A DNA stretch of 64,000 bases from CAYPHJ01 sp964410485 (GTDB taxonomy: Bacteria; Desulfobacterota; Binatia; UBA9968), in contig CAYPHJ010000008.1 in assembly GCA_964410485.1 (NCBI GenBank), positions 1 to 64,000 on the forward strand, in the 5' to 3' direction. Below are positions 1 to 8,224 of the stretch, one piece after another. Within the stretch, counting starts at the first letter, position 1, and each line of letters opens with the position of its first letter. A model generated the notes under the pieces. The model saw only the letters and a program-made list of their open reading frames with translations, made no database searches and was not told the DNA's origin. Both the position numbers and the translations under genes were made by a program.

Positions 1-38
1 ACAGACCGGGACCCACTGACATTCCTCCTACCGCGCTA

Positions 39-285
39 CTAGCCCGGATCATTCACAGTGAGAGTCATCGAGAGGTGAACCCTCCAGAGCGATTCAGGCT
101 CAGCCCGAGGCTGATCCGCTTCTGGCGGAAACAGGCCTTGTGCCTTGAAGCGGTCTGCAAGCTGAATTGATGGAGCAAACGCCTGGAGAAATGCTGAGCG
201 GGGAGCCCGAGGCCTCACACGGCAGGCTCACCCTCGATGACACACTATGACAGGTTTTCGTCTGGCCGTGAATGATCCGGACTAG
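39..285. repeat. MITE-like element with CTAG-ended inverted termini
   Basis: The left end CTAGCCCGGATCATTCAC (39-56) and the right end, whose reverse complement is CTAGTCCGGATCATTCAC, are near-identical inverted repeats. Inside each end a second shared block (GTCATCGAG plus GGTGA) is also inverted. The termini flank about 135 bp of unrelated DNA. No coding sequence is visible inside, so the first 281 bases hold only this element. A single end of the same family lies at 52413-52466. The right-hand CTAG supplies the TAG stop of the ampG-like gene. Confidence 0.7.
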
Positions 286-1556
286 GATTCGGCGTGGCTG
301 GTCTGTGTGGACGGGACTGGTTCGTCGACGGCTTGGGCCTTCCACGGAGCAATCCAGTATAGAACGAGCATTCCAGGGATGGCGATCACGGTGCAAAATA
401 AGAAAAATCCGACCCAACCAAGTTGCTCCGCAATGAATCCCGTGGTTGCACCGAAGACAACCCGCGGCACGCCCATAAGGCTCGATAACAGCGCGTACTG
501 AGTAGCGGTGAAGCGTTTGTTCGTAATGCTGGCCATATAGCCGGCGTAAGCCGCTGTACCCATGCCGCCGGTAACCGTCTCAAAGCCTACGACCAAGGTG
601 AGCAGCGGCACGCTGGGCCCGGTCATTGCCAGAACGACGAACGTAGCCGTCGAAATCGCCTGTGCGATGCCAAATACCCAGAGCGAACGGTGGATTCCGA
701 GCTTGAGAATAACCAATCCTCCTATCAGCGCGCCGCCGAACATGCCTGCCATACCGACAGTTTTAGCTATGGAACCTATGACCTCGAGACTGAATCCGAT
801 ATCGAGGTAGAAGGGGTTCAGCATTTCATTGGCCATGGAATCGCCGAGCTTGTAAAGGAGGATGAAGGAAAGAATGAGACACGCCTTGCCAACGCCTTCA
901 CGGTTAAAGAATTCATTAAAGGGTCCGACGACGGCCTCTTTGAGCGTAGTCGGAGGAAGAGCATCCACGCGAGGCTCAGGCGCGAGCAGGGTTACCACCA
1001 CCCCTACTCCCATAAGGGCAGCCATGAGGACGTAGGTGACACTCCAACTGAACAGACCTGCCATGATCAAGGCCATTCCGCTTCCCACCCACATCCCGGT
1101 GCGATAGCCGTTGATACCAACGGCCATACCGAACCCGAGTTCCTCATCTTTTAAGGTCTCGCGGCGGTACGCATCGATGACGATGTCCTGACTGGCGCTA
1201 AAAAAACCAATCATGACAGCCAGAACCGCCAGTGAAACGAGGGACACGCCGGGATCAGAAAAGCCTATTGCAATAAACCCGGCTACCAAGATCATCTGGC
1301 ATAAAGCCAGCCAGCCGCGGCGCCGCCCGAGAAAAGGCGGGACGAATCGGTCCATTAAGGGAGCCCAAATGAACTTTACGGTGTAGGGAAGACCGGCGAG
1401 GGAGAACAAACCTATGGTGGTGAGATCGATCTCTTCCTGTTTGAGCCACGCCTTGAGCGTGCCACCAATGAGGAGAAGCGGCAGGCCGGAGGAAAATCCC
1501 TGCAGCAGGACCACCAGCATGCGCCACTGGAAGACCGCCTTCACCAATTCAGCCAT
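282..1556 (-). CDS. ampG: AmpG-like muropeptide permease (MFS/PAT family)
   Basis: A 424-residue polytopic membrane protein with about 12 hydrophobic segments. In this family AmpG imports GlcNAc-1,6-anhydromuropeptides across the inner membrane for cell-wall recycling. The N-terminal stretch FQWRMLVVLLQGFSSGLPL, the segment LPYTVKFIWAPLMDRF and the SASQDIVIDAYRRE region are typical of AmpG-type transporters. I start at the internal Met (MAELVKAV) because the eight upstream residues look non-coding. The TAG stop lies in the terminal CTAG of the element at 39-285. It is the last gene on the strand that carries senA and senB, about 190 bp after senB; a functional link through GlcNAc is only inference. 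Confidence 0.85.
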   Translation of the reverse strand: MAELVKAVFQWRMLVVLLQGFSSGLPLLLIGGTLKAWLKQEEIDLTTIGLFSLAGLPYTVKFIWAPLMDRFVPPFLGRRRGWLALCQMILVAGFIAIGFSDPGVSLVSLAVLAVMIGFFSASQDIVIDAYRRETLKDEELGFGMAVGINGYRTGMWVGSGMALIMAGLFSWSVTYVLMAALMGVGVVVTLLAPEPRVDALPPTTLKEAVVGPFNEFFNREGVGKACLILSFILLYKLGDSMANEMLNPFYLDIGFSLEVIGSIAKTVGMAGMFGGALIGGLVILKLGIHRSLWVFGIAQAISTATFVVLAMTGPSVPLLTLVVGFETVTGGMGTAAYAGYMASITNKRFTATQYALLSSLMGVPRVVFGATTGFIAEQLGWVGFFLFCTVIAIPGMLVLYWIAPWKAQAVDEPVPSTQTSHAES

Positions 1557-1603
1557 GCAGCGATAGCGTAACACACGCACATCTCGATAACGAGCAAAAA
1601 GAT

Positions 1604-1748
1604 CAGTTCAAAAGTTCCAAAGTTCAAAAATTCAAAAATTCAATTCCTCTTCCTAAACGTTGAACTTTTGACCCGGCTGAACCTTTGAATGCCGCGCAAA
1701 GGGTGTCAGCTATCCGCGGTCGTCGGTCAGTGGTCGGTGGTCGTCTTA
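1604..1748. repeat. GTTCAA/TTGAAC word-repeat palindrome
   Basis: Repeats of AGTTCAAAA and AAATTCAAAA (1608-1645) face TTGAACTTTTGA and TGAACCTTTGAA (1658-1690), so the transcript could fold into an imperfect hairpin. A second tandem word, GGTCAGTGGTCGGTGGTC, follows at about 1724-1741. It sits between the senB stop and the ampG start and could act as a terminator or mRNA-stabilising element. Confidence 0.6.
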
Positions 1749-2705
1749 CTACATCAACTCGGCAAGCAACTTCTTCCACGTCTCCATTTCGCGGGCGGGT
1801 TCGGTCAGTGGGCGCAGGGAGGTGCAGTGCTTCTTCAACTCCCGGTAAAACTTCAAATCCGTTTCGGCCCTCGACAATAGACCGGCCAGCGCCTTGGTAT
1901 TGCCGAGTGTGAAATACCCGGGGTAGTTTTCGCCCAGTGTGCCGATTAGCCCTGGGATCTTGGAAGCCACAACAGGAACCGAGGAGGCAATAGCCTCGGA
2001 CAAGACATTCGAGCTGCCCTCCATCCGGGAAGTCAGTGAAAGGAGATGGCTTGAGGCCAGAGCACGTCGCGTTCTCCAGTGCGGCCACGCTCCGACCCAT
2101 CGATAACGTGGATTTGACCGCGCTTCGGCATACACGCGCTCCCCCAACGCTTCGTCAAGGGCAAGTCCGATGTGCAGAACACTTATTCGCGAGCTCGTTG
2201 GCAGACGGCGGAGCGCCATTGCGGTACGCAGCGGGTCCTTTTCTTTACGCAAATGACCGATGACGCATACTCGGAATGCACCACCACCATTCCAATCCGG
2301 CGCGGTGATTTTGCAAGGTTCCGCCGACTGATAAATAACACGGGTCTTGCGATGAAAGCGCCGGGGAAGTTCGGCCAACGCCATTTTTTGTAGCACGACC
2401 AAACGGCTCGCCAACTCTAGCGATCGGACCGCGCGACGGTGGGTTCGCAAATCACGATACAGGTCCGTCCCGGTGAGAGCCACAATCAAGGGACGCTGCG
2501 CGTGCATGCCGTGGAATTTAGCAATGGATGGATAACTTCGGCGCGCATGGAGCGCAATGAGCAAATCGCAAGCACCGCCACCGTAACTCTGACGCACGAC
2601 GACGTTGTGACCCAACTCCTGCAGCAGCTTTGCCCAGCGGAGCGCGGTTATCTTGTTGCCGTTGTTGATGCTCAACGGCGCGGGCGTGATGAGTTGGATG
2701 ATCAC
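1749..2705 (-). CDS. senB: SenB, selenosugar synthase (GT4-type glycosyltransferase)
   Basis: A 318-residue glycosyltransferase. The N-terminus reads VIIQLITPAPLSINNGNKIT, followed by ALRWAKLLQELGH, then LTGTDLYRDL, and later SRMEGSSNVLSEAIASSVPV. These segments are typical of the SenB family. SenB is known to couple selenophosphate with a UDP-sugar (UDP-GlcNAc is a favoured donor) to give a 1-seleno-sugar, the selenium donor for selenoneine. The open frame extends to 2966 but would then overlap senA by about 250 bp. I place the start at GTG 2705, ten bases after the senA stop, which gives the usual family length. No strong Shine-Dalgarno precedes it, so translational coupling to senA is likely. 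Confidence 0.88.
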   Translation of the reverse strand: MIIQLITPAPLSINNGNKITALRWAKLLQELGHNVVVRQSYGGGACDLLIALHARRSYPSIAKFHGMHAQRPLIVALTGTDLYRDLRTHRRAVRSLELASRLVVLQKMALAELPRRFHRKTRVIYQSAEPCKITAPDWNGGGAFRVCVIGHLRKEKDPLRTAMALRRLPTSSRISVLHIGLALDEALGERVYAEARSNPRYRWVGAWPHWRTRRALASSHLLSLTSRMEGSSNVLSEAIASSVPVVASKIPGLIGTLGENYPGYFTLGNTKALAGLLSRAETDLKFYRELKKHCTSLRPLTEPAREMETWKKLLAELM

Positions 2706-2715
2706 GGTTGCTGGA

Positions 2716-4185
2716 TTATTTTGCGCAGGTGCGAAATCCCGACCAGACGTCGCGCCGGTCGGGTGTGTAGAAATTCCTCCAGGTATTGCGGATGAGCAGG
2801 GAGGTGGTAGCCCAGCAACCGCCACGTAGTACCCGGTGGGTGCCGAACCACGGCTGGGAATATTCTTTGTACGGATCGCTTGTAAATCCAGGGTAAGGAG
2901 TGAAGCTGCTGGAGGTCCATTCCCAGACATTGCCGATAATCTGGCGACATCCAAACGGACTATCACCCGCCGGGTGGGCGTTCACTGGAACGATGCCGCC
3001 TGCAATCCAATCCAGATTCGCATGCTCCGGCATCGGTTGACCCTCACCCCACGGAAAATAGCGGCGTGATTCGCTACAGCCGTCGCGTCCGTCACTAGCT
3101 TCAGCGGAGGCGGCGACTTCCCATTCCGCTTCGGTCGGGAGTCGCCGCCCCGCCCAGTTGCAGTAAGCTTGGGCTTCATACCAGCTCACATGGACGACAG
3201 GCAGGTTCGCTTCAAGAGGGACGTAGCGGTTAAATACTCGCCGGAGCCAGCGGCCATTCGCTTGACGCTGCCAGTAGATCGGGTGCTCTATGCTCTCAGT
3301 CGGCTGTGAAGATTTGGTGCTCGCGCTACGGCTTTGCTTAAAAAAATTGGCGAACGAGTGCTCGAGATCCGGCGCGCCGCCGTTTTTCAGCCATTGCCAT
3401 CCCTCTTCGCTCCAGAAATCGGGTTTGCGATAACCGCCGTCTTCCACGAAAGCGAGAAACTCATCGTTGCTGATCGGCGCGCGCGCGATGCAGAAAGGTT
3501 CGAGCTCCACGACATGCGCCCACTTTTCATTGTCAAAGACGAATGGAAAATCGGCGGTCGCCCCAATCATGAACCTACCGCCGGGAATTTCAACATCGCC
3601 ACGCCAAGGCCTTGCGATTTCCTGCGCTGCTGTGCCAGAAAATAATCCCTTATGCTTCCCTCTCCCTGTGGGAGATGGTACGGGTGATGGAGCGGGGTAG
3701 CCCAATGTCTGCCGCGTGTAAGCCAGAGCCTCCGCGTGCATTCCTTCGTGAAAGGTCGCGAGCAGATAAAAATAGTATTCCCCAGGCGCGAGCTCGCGCT
3801 TCCCGTCAATGTATTCAACGCAGCGTTCGAGGATCTCTTCCATGTAGGCAAGCGTCTTGTCACGATCCGGTAAAAGGAGATCCCAGCGGGTGTCGTGGGC
3901 CACATCCGTGGAGTTGTAGAGCCGATCACTGTTCTCAAGTAACGATTCTTGCCTCCTCAGGTGCCGCAAAATCCAAAATTCCTGGAACCAAGCGACATGG
4001 CCGATTTCCCAAAGCGGTGGGTTCACGATGGCAAGCCGCGGCCCGATCATCTGCTCGTCGTTCAAGTCGTTGACAAGCCCGAGCGTGCGCTCCCGAAATC
4101 GGCGCATGGTCCGAACCAGCTCGCTCGGACCGATCTGCGCTAGAAACGCGCCAGGAACCCGTTTCGTTTGCTGTGCAATGCTCAT
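2716..4185 (-). CDS. senA: SenA, selenoneine synthase (EgtB-like non-heme iron enzyme)
   Basis: A 489-residue protein with an N-terminal DinB_2 domain and a C-terminal FGE-sulfatase/SUMF1 domain, the EgtB architecture. Candidate iron ligands are H63 (EIGHVAWF) and the HX3HXE motif H146/H150/E152 (FHEGMHAEALAY). The FGE domain shows CNWAGRRLPTEAEWE, GNVWEWT and VLRGGCW. SenA joins hercynine to the SenB selenosugar; the adjacent senB is why I call SenA rather than EgtB. I prefer ATG 4185 over the upstream TTG. Residues about 166-178, in the linker between domains, are encoded by a G+C-rich dispersed repeat (CTCTCCC...GGGAGA) that looks inserted in frame. Confidence 0.88.
   Translation of the reverse strand: MSIAQQTKRVPGAFLAQIGPSELVRTMRRFRERTLGLVNDLNDEQMIGPRLAIVNPPLWEIGHVAWFQEFWILRHLRRQESLLENSDRLYNSTDVAHDTRWDLLLPDRDKTLAYMEEILERCVEYIDGKRELAPGEYYFYLLATFHEGMHAEALAYTRQTLGYPAPSPVPSPTGRGKHKGLFSGTAAQEIARPWRGDVEIPGGRFMIGATADFPFVFDNEKWAHVVELEPFCIARAPISNDEFLAFVEDGGYRKPDFWSEEGWQWLKNGGAPDLEHSFANFFKQSRSASTKSSQPTESIEHPIYWQRQANGRWLRRVFNRYVPLEANLPVVHVSWYEAQAYCNWAGRRLPTEAEWEVAASAEASDGRDGCSESRRYFPWGEGQPMPEHANLDWIAGGIVPVNAHPAGDSPFGCRQIIGNVWEWTSSSFTPYPGFTSDPYKEYSQPWFGTHRVLRGGCWATTSLLIRNTWRNFYTPDRRDVWSGFRTCAK
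3654..3704. repeat. Dispersed CTCTCCC/GGGAGA repeat embedded in senA
   Basis: CCCTCTCCCTGTGGGAGATG followed by GTACGGGTGATGG resembles a short palindromic repeat common between genes in many bacterial genomes. Here it lies in frame inside senA and encodes the low-complexity stretch PAPSPVPSPTGRGKH. Coordinates are approximate. Confidence 0.5.
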
Positions 4186-4250
4186 GACATCCAAACGTCT
4201 CTACAGCAAATAGCGCGATACCTGAGTTGAATCAACCTTCGCAGCGCGCG

Positions 4251-4322
4251 CGGTTCAAAAGTTCAAAGGTTCAAAGTTCAAGGTGGGGAGAGGCGGAGAC
4301 ATTGAACGTTAAACTTTCAACG
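4251..4322. repeat. GTTCAA/TTGAAC word-repeat palindrome
   Basis: GGTTCAAAAGTTCAAAGGTTC and its continuation (4253-4281) face TTGAACGTTAAACTTTCAAC (4302-4321). The array sits in the gap between the GH84 gene and senA and reaches the last bases of the GH84 gene. It is one of about ten similar arrays in this window. Confidence 0.6.
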
Positions 4323-5465
4323 GTGACCCTTGCGCAGCTCCGCTGTCATTGCCAACAGCCATGGATGAATCTCGCGGCCCCATTTTTCCCCGCGATGCCG
4401 GTGCAGGTAGTCAACTGCGGCGGCCAACCGCGCACGCTCACGGGAGCTCATTCGCAACGGCTTTTTTGTTTTTTTGGGTTTGCTGTTCTGCATGCAAAAT
4501 TGCCGAATCGTCTGCCAGTAAGGCAGTGCAGCGATGCCAAAGCGCGCCTCGATAATGCGCTGCCAGCTCGATTCCGGATCATATTCCTTTGGATCTGCCG
4601 CATAATCAAAACAGGTTGCCAGCGCAATAAAGCTCAGTTCCTCCTGGAGGAGTGGATTGTTGAGATAACCGTACGCAACTTCCGGTAAGCGTGGATCGCG
4701 CCCCTGTAACGGCGCGATATGAAGCTCGCTGCTCATCGAAAGATCATTGACCGGATAGTTGTCCCACAAAAGGATTTTACGCTGCACGCGGTTGGCGACT
4801 TGCCGGACGTGTGGCAGCGTGATCTTGCGGGGCACTACTTTAGGTCCGGTCCAAAAACACGCCACGTTCAAGGGCAAGGAGCCGGCCAGAATCTCGAGAA
4901 AGCGCGCTTCAAAGGCGCCGAAAACACGCGCCAGCAAGGGATCGGGGGTGTAATAAGAGGGGCAGAGCCACCATTCGACTTCGGTCCACAGGCTCGGCTG
5001 CGCCGCCTGTATTTCTGCCATCCAGGTACCCTGCGCGAGGGCAAGGCTTCGACGGAACCTTTTGCGGTCGATTTCGTGTTCGAGGCGGGATGGGATATCG
5101 TCGAATAGAACGGCAAACGTTCGCACACCGGCGTCATAAAAACGCTCCGCCTTTGCCAGAAGCATACGAATCGGCCGCTCGGCGGAGAAGCACAGTTTTT
5201 GTCCCGGGTGAAAGCCGTAAACGAAATCAATCCTTTCTCGTTGCGCCGCTGTGATCAATTTGCTAAGCGCCCGCCATTGTCTGCCAGGATACGGCTCAGC
5301 CCAGCGCGCGCGATGATAAGGATCGTCTTTGGGCGCGTAGAGATAAGTGTTCATTCCGCGTGATGCACCGAAACCAAACAACGACCGGCGATGGCCCATG
5401 CTCCACGCGGGTCCGAAGAACCCTTCAACGATGCCGCGTCTTACAAAGCTTCTCGAGCGACTCAT
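4317..5465 (-). CDS. GH84-like beta-N-acetylglucosaminidase (O-GlcNAcase homologue)
   Basis: About 382 residues from the Met I prefer (MSRSRSFVRRGIVEGFFG). The catalytic (beta/alpha)8 barrel is clear: RGIVEGFFGPAWS, GMNTYLYAPKDDPYHRARW, DFVYGFHPG and the paired acids D122-D123 in FAVLFDDIPS. In GH84 these acids assist the substrate's 2-acetamido group in hydrolysing beta-N-acetylglucosaminides. No signal peptide is evident, so a cytoplasmic enzyme is likely. It lies directly upstream of senA on the same strand, which suggests a role near GlcNAc-linked selenium chemistry, but that is inference. The start is uncertain: the frame is open to 5516 and no clear Shine-Dalgarno decides. Confidence 0.82.
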   Translation of the reverse strand: MSRSRSFVRRGIVEGFFGPAWSMGHRRSLFGFGASRGMNTYLYAPKDDPYHRARWAEPYPGRQWRALSKLITAAQRERIDFVYGFHPGQKLCFSAERPIRMLLAKAERFYDAGVRTFAVLFDDIPSRLEHEIDRKRFRRSLALAQGTWMAEIQAAQPSLWTEVEWWLCPSYYTPDPLLARVFGAFEARFLEILAGSLPLNVACFWTGPKVVPRKITLPHVRQVANRVQRKILLWDNYPVNDLSMSSELHIAPLQGRDPRLPEVAYGYLNNPLLQEELSFIALATCFDYAADPKEYDPESSWQRIIEARFGIAALPYWQTIRQFCMQNSKPKKTKKPLRMSSRERARLAAAVDYLHRHRGEKWGREIHPWLLAMTAELRKGHR

Positions 5466-5557
5466 CGATCTCGAATGTCGCACAACGCGGCCGTCGCGCA
5501 CAAGTTTGTCTTGCACAGGACTTCGTTCTTACGTAATCTTTGAGCGGTAATTGAGCA

Positions 5558-6364
5558 ATGATGTTCATTGTTTTGGGTTTTCCGTTTGCGTTGACGGCAT
5601 GGCTCGGCGCTGCCATAGCCTTTGGCGCAACAGTTGCCACGGATTTGACGGAGCTCGTTCGCATCGAAGCCGGTGCGTTTCTCATGGGAAGCCACGACGG
5701 ACCCGCCGACGAACGGCCGCAGCACAGGGTATTTCTCGAGGAGTACTTCATCGAGCGCACGCCCGTGACCAATGCGCAATTTGCGAGATTCCTTAACAGC
5801 GCGGGTGTTAAAGGGCCCGGCGATGCGCGCTGGTATGACCTCGACGACAGCGATGCGCGTATCCGTCGGCAACAAGGCCAGCTCGCGGCTGACCGCGGCT
5901 ATGAAAATCATCCGGTCGTGGAAGCCTCCTGGTCCGGAGCATTGGCGTATTGCCGTTGGGCGGGGAGGCGACTTCCGACCGAGGCCGAGTGGGAAAAGGC
6001 AGCGCGCGGCACAGATGGGCGCAAGTATCCGTGGGGAAATAACCCGCCGGATCGCTCTCGTGCGCAGTTTGGCGTGCCTTATAACCAGACGGCTATGGTG
6101 GGCAGCTTTCCCAAAGGGGCGAGCCCCTATGGCCTGTTGGACATGGCGGGAAACACCTGGGAGTGGGTGAGCAGCGCCTACTTGCCCTATCCTTACGATG
6201 CGAGCGATGGAAGAGAGGATTTGATACGGCCGCAAGTGCGCGGCACGAGAGGGGGCGGTCACGATTCTCCGGGAGAGGAGTTAACGACAACACACCGGGG
6301 GCGTCACGTCTCGCGGAATTTTCGCTCGGGCCATCACCATATTGGATTTCGCTGCGCGCGCTGA
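5558..6364 (+). CDS. Exported FGE-sulfatase (SUMF1/EgtB/PvdO-fold) domain protein
   Basis: A 268-residue protein with an N-terminal hydrophobic segment (MMFIVLGFPFALTAWLGAA), probably a signal peptide or anchor, followed by one FGE-sulfatase domain. Visible motifs are MGSHDGPADERPQHRVFL, WAGRRLPTEAEWEKAARG, YPWGNNPPDRSRAQF, GNTWEWVSSAY and GFRCAR. It lacks the DinB domain of SenA/EgtB. The stretch that is RGGSW in active FGE enzymes reads RGGGHDS here, so formylglycine-generating activity is doubtful. It runs opposite to its neighbours, convergent with egtD (7 bp apart). Function is unknown; it might be a periplasmic partner of the locus. Confidence 0.75.
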   Translation: MMFIVLGFPFALTAWLGAAIAFGATVATDLTELVRIEAGAFLMGSHDGPADERPQHRVFLEEYFIERTPVTNAQFARFLNSAGVKGPGDARWYDLDDSDARIRRQQGQLAADRGYENHPVVEASWSGALAYCRWAGRRLPTEAEWEKAARGTDGRKYPWGNNPPDRSRAQFGVPYNQTAMVGSFPKGASPYGLLDMAGNTWEWVSSAYLPYPYDASDGREDLIRPQVRGTRGGGHDSPGEELTTTHRGRHVSRNFRSGHHHIGFRCAR

Positions 6365-6371
6365 GGCGCGC

Positions 6372-7400
6372 TCAGGCTGCTTTTTTGAACAGCAACAGCG
6401 AGAACCAGTGGTCGGGGTCGGTAAAATGGGCCACCGGCTCCAAATCAAAAAACTTCAGCTGTTGCTGGAGTCGCTTCGGGTCGAATTTGCGGCTGACTTC
6501 CACCAGTATGGTATCGTCTTTTTCCCAAGCGAAAGAAGCCTCGAACCCGGGAAAACGAATGCGTTGTGACGCCGTTGATACCGCGTACATTTCGATCTGT
6601 TGCCACGCGGAGTTGTAGTGGGAATGATAGCGCATCTTGGCGCGATCGAAATTGCTGCCGACCGTCCGATTGATGGCCTCGAAAACGTTCAGAATGAACT
6701 CGGCGGTCACTCCCTGAGAGTCTGCATAGGCCCGCGCTAAAAGCTCAACTGGCTTCACGCGATCGATGCCGAGAAGAAGAAAATCGTGTCGCCCCATGGC
6801 GTGCGACAGAACGTCAAAGAAACGTACAAAAGAGTCGGGCCGCAAGTTGCCGATGCTGCTGCCGAGAAAAACAAAGAGCGTGGGCAGGTTCTTGTCGATA
6901 CTGGAAAAGCCCTCTTCGTAACGAGCATGCAAGCCGTAAAATTCGGTTTCCGGCAGATGAGTGCGGATGTCGTCCCGCGACGCTCTGAGCCCCGGCAAAC
7001 TCACGTCAATGGGAGCAAAGATTCCGCGTCGTCGTATTTTGATCTGCGCGTGGAGCAAGTGCTGGGTTTTCTTGGCTGAGCCGGCGCCCAACTCCACGAT
7101 GCATTCGACGGGGGCTGCTTCGATGATGCGTGCGGCGTCGCGCATCAGAATGGCATTTTCTGTCCGTGTTAAATAGTACTCGGGCAGATCGCAGATCCGT
7201 TCAAACAGTTCCGATCCGCGATCGTCATAGAGGTGATAAGCTTCCAACCATCGCGGTTGATCGAAAAGCGTTCTGAGGATAGACCGTTGTGGGTGTTCCG
7301 CGCCTTCGCCGGTGGCAAGGGACCAAACAGCCGACTCGGTCAATCGCCACAGCGCGCGCTTGGCGGGAGCAAAGAGAGTTGTTGAGTTGTCAAGTGCCAT
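6372..7400 (-). CDS. egtD: EgtD, L-histidine N-alpha-methyltransferase
   Basis: A 342-residue SAM-dependent methyltransferase that would convert histidine to hercynine (N-alpha-trimethylhistidine), the acceptor used by EgtB and SenA. Family signatures are LYDDRGSELFERICDLPEYY, LTRTENAIL, the SAM-binding IVELGAGSAKKTQHLL, and FVFLGSSIGNL. Length matches EgtD (about 320-340). No egtA, egtB, egtC or egtE is visible nearby, so the hercynine probably feeds the SenA reaction. The gene is divergent from the transporter pair, with only 35 bp between the two starts, so the promoters must overlap. Confidence 0.93.
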   Translation of the reverse strand: MALDNSTTLFAPAKRALWRLTESAVWSLATGEGAEHPQRSILRTLFDQPRWLEAYHLYDDRGSELFERICDLPEYYLTRTENAILMRDAARIIEAAPVECIVELGAGSAKKTQHLLHAQIKIRRRGIFAPIDVSLPGLRASRDDIRTHLPETEFYGLHARYEEGFSSIDKNLPTLFVFLGSSIGNLRPDSFVRFFDVLSHAMGRHDFLLLGIDRVKPVELLARAYADSQGVTAEFILNVFEAINRTVGSNFDRAKMRYHSHYNSAWQQIEMYAVSTASQRIRFPGFEASFAWEKDDTILVEVSRKFDPKRLQQQLKFFDLEPVAHFTDPDHWFSLLLFKKAA

Positions 7401-7435
7401 GCGCTCTGCTCGACTATAGAGGAAAAATAGACGGT
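7401..7435. promoter_or_regulatory. 35-bp divergent start region of egtD and the ABC transporter
   Basis: Only 35 bases separate the egtD start from the ATPase start. They hold the ATPase Shine-Dalgarno (GAGGA, 7420-7424). There is no room for two full sigma70 promoters, so at least one must lie inside the opposite gene. Confidence 0.4.
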
Positions 7436-8224
7436 ATGTCCACCCAGGGACAAGACGAGCGGGCTGCAGTGGAAAACGAGATCGAGTTTCGCCGGGTTGG
7501 CTATCAGCTGCCGGGTGGCAAGATCCTGCTCAGTGATGTGAATCTGGAAGTGATACGTGGCGAAACGCTAGTTTTGCTCGGGCGCAGCGGCTCCGGCAAA
7601 ACTACAATGTTGAAACTCATCAACCGGCTGCTCGATCCGACAAACGGCGAAGTCAGAGTCGGAGGGAAGCCGACTTTGGAGTGGAATCCCTTTCGGTTGC
7701 GCCGCCGGATCGGGTACGTGATTCAAGAAGTTGGTTTGTTTCCTCACTGGAATCTGGAAGACAACATCGGTGTGGTGCCGCGTCTCGAAGGTTGGGATGA
7801 CCAGCGAATCAAAGCTCGGACCCGAGAGTTGCTCGACCTGGTGGGCCTGAATCCGGATCGTTTCTCTTCGCGCTTTTCGAGCGAGCTGTCCGGCGGTGAG
7901 CGGCAGCGCGCCGGAGTCGCGCGCGCCTTGGCCGCGGACCCTCCCATTATCTTGCTCGACGAGCCATTCGGCGCGCTCGATCCCATTACGCGCCGCGATC
8001 TGCATAAAGAATTTTGCCGACTGCAAAACCATCTGAAGAAGACGATGGTTTTTGTGACCCACGACGTGCACGAGGCTTTCGTGCTGGCAACCCGTGTCGG
8101 TCTGTTGAAAGAGGGCCGCCTGGTTATGATCGGCGCCCCTACGGAACTCTTGGAGTCCTCCGATCCCGAAGCCCGCGCGTTCGCGGATTGTTTCTATGAA
8201 GGACACTCCGGGAGAATGGCATGA
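7436..8224 (+). CDS. ABC transporter ATP-binding subunit (OpuCA/EgtV type)
   Basis: A 262-residue ABC ATPase with Walker A GRSGSGKTT, the Q-loop region GYVIQEVGLFPHWNLEDNI, signature LSGGERQRAGVARALA, Walker B IILLDEPFGALD and switch His in VFVTHDVHEAF. The NIGVVPRLEGW stretch is typical of the osmoprotectant/quaternary-amine branch. I use ATG 7436, which has GAGGA upstream, instead of the longer open frame from 7289. It overlaps the permease gene by four bases (ATGA), so the two are co-translated. The C-terminal CBS pair found in many OpuCA/ProV proteins is absent. Confidence 0.9.
   Translation: MSTQGQDERAAVENEIEFRRVGYQLPGGKILLSDVNLEVIRGETLVLLGRSGSGKTTMLKLINRLLDPTNGEVRVGGKPTLEWNPFRLRRRIGYVIQEVGLFPHWNLEDNIGVVPRLEGWDDQRIKARTRELLDLVGLNPDRFSSRFSSELSGGERQRAGVARALAADPPIILLDEPFGALDPITRRDLHKEFCRLQNHLKKTMVFVTHDVHEAFVLATRVGLLKEGRLVMIGAPTELLESSDPEARAFADCFYEGHSGRMA

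Noticed and set aside
2706..2966. Longer SenB starting inside senA
   Set aside because: The added residues are Pro/Gly/Ser-rich, antagonise the senA reading frame and do not fit the family length.
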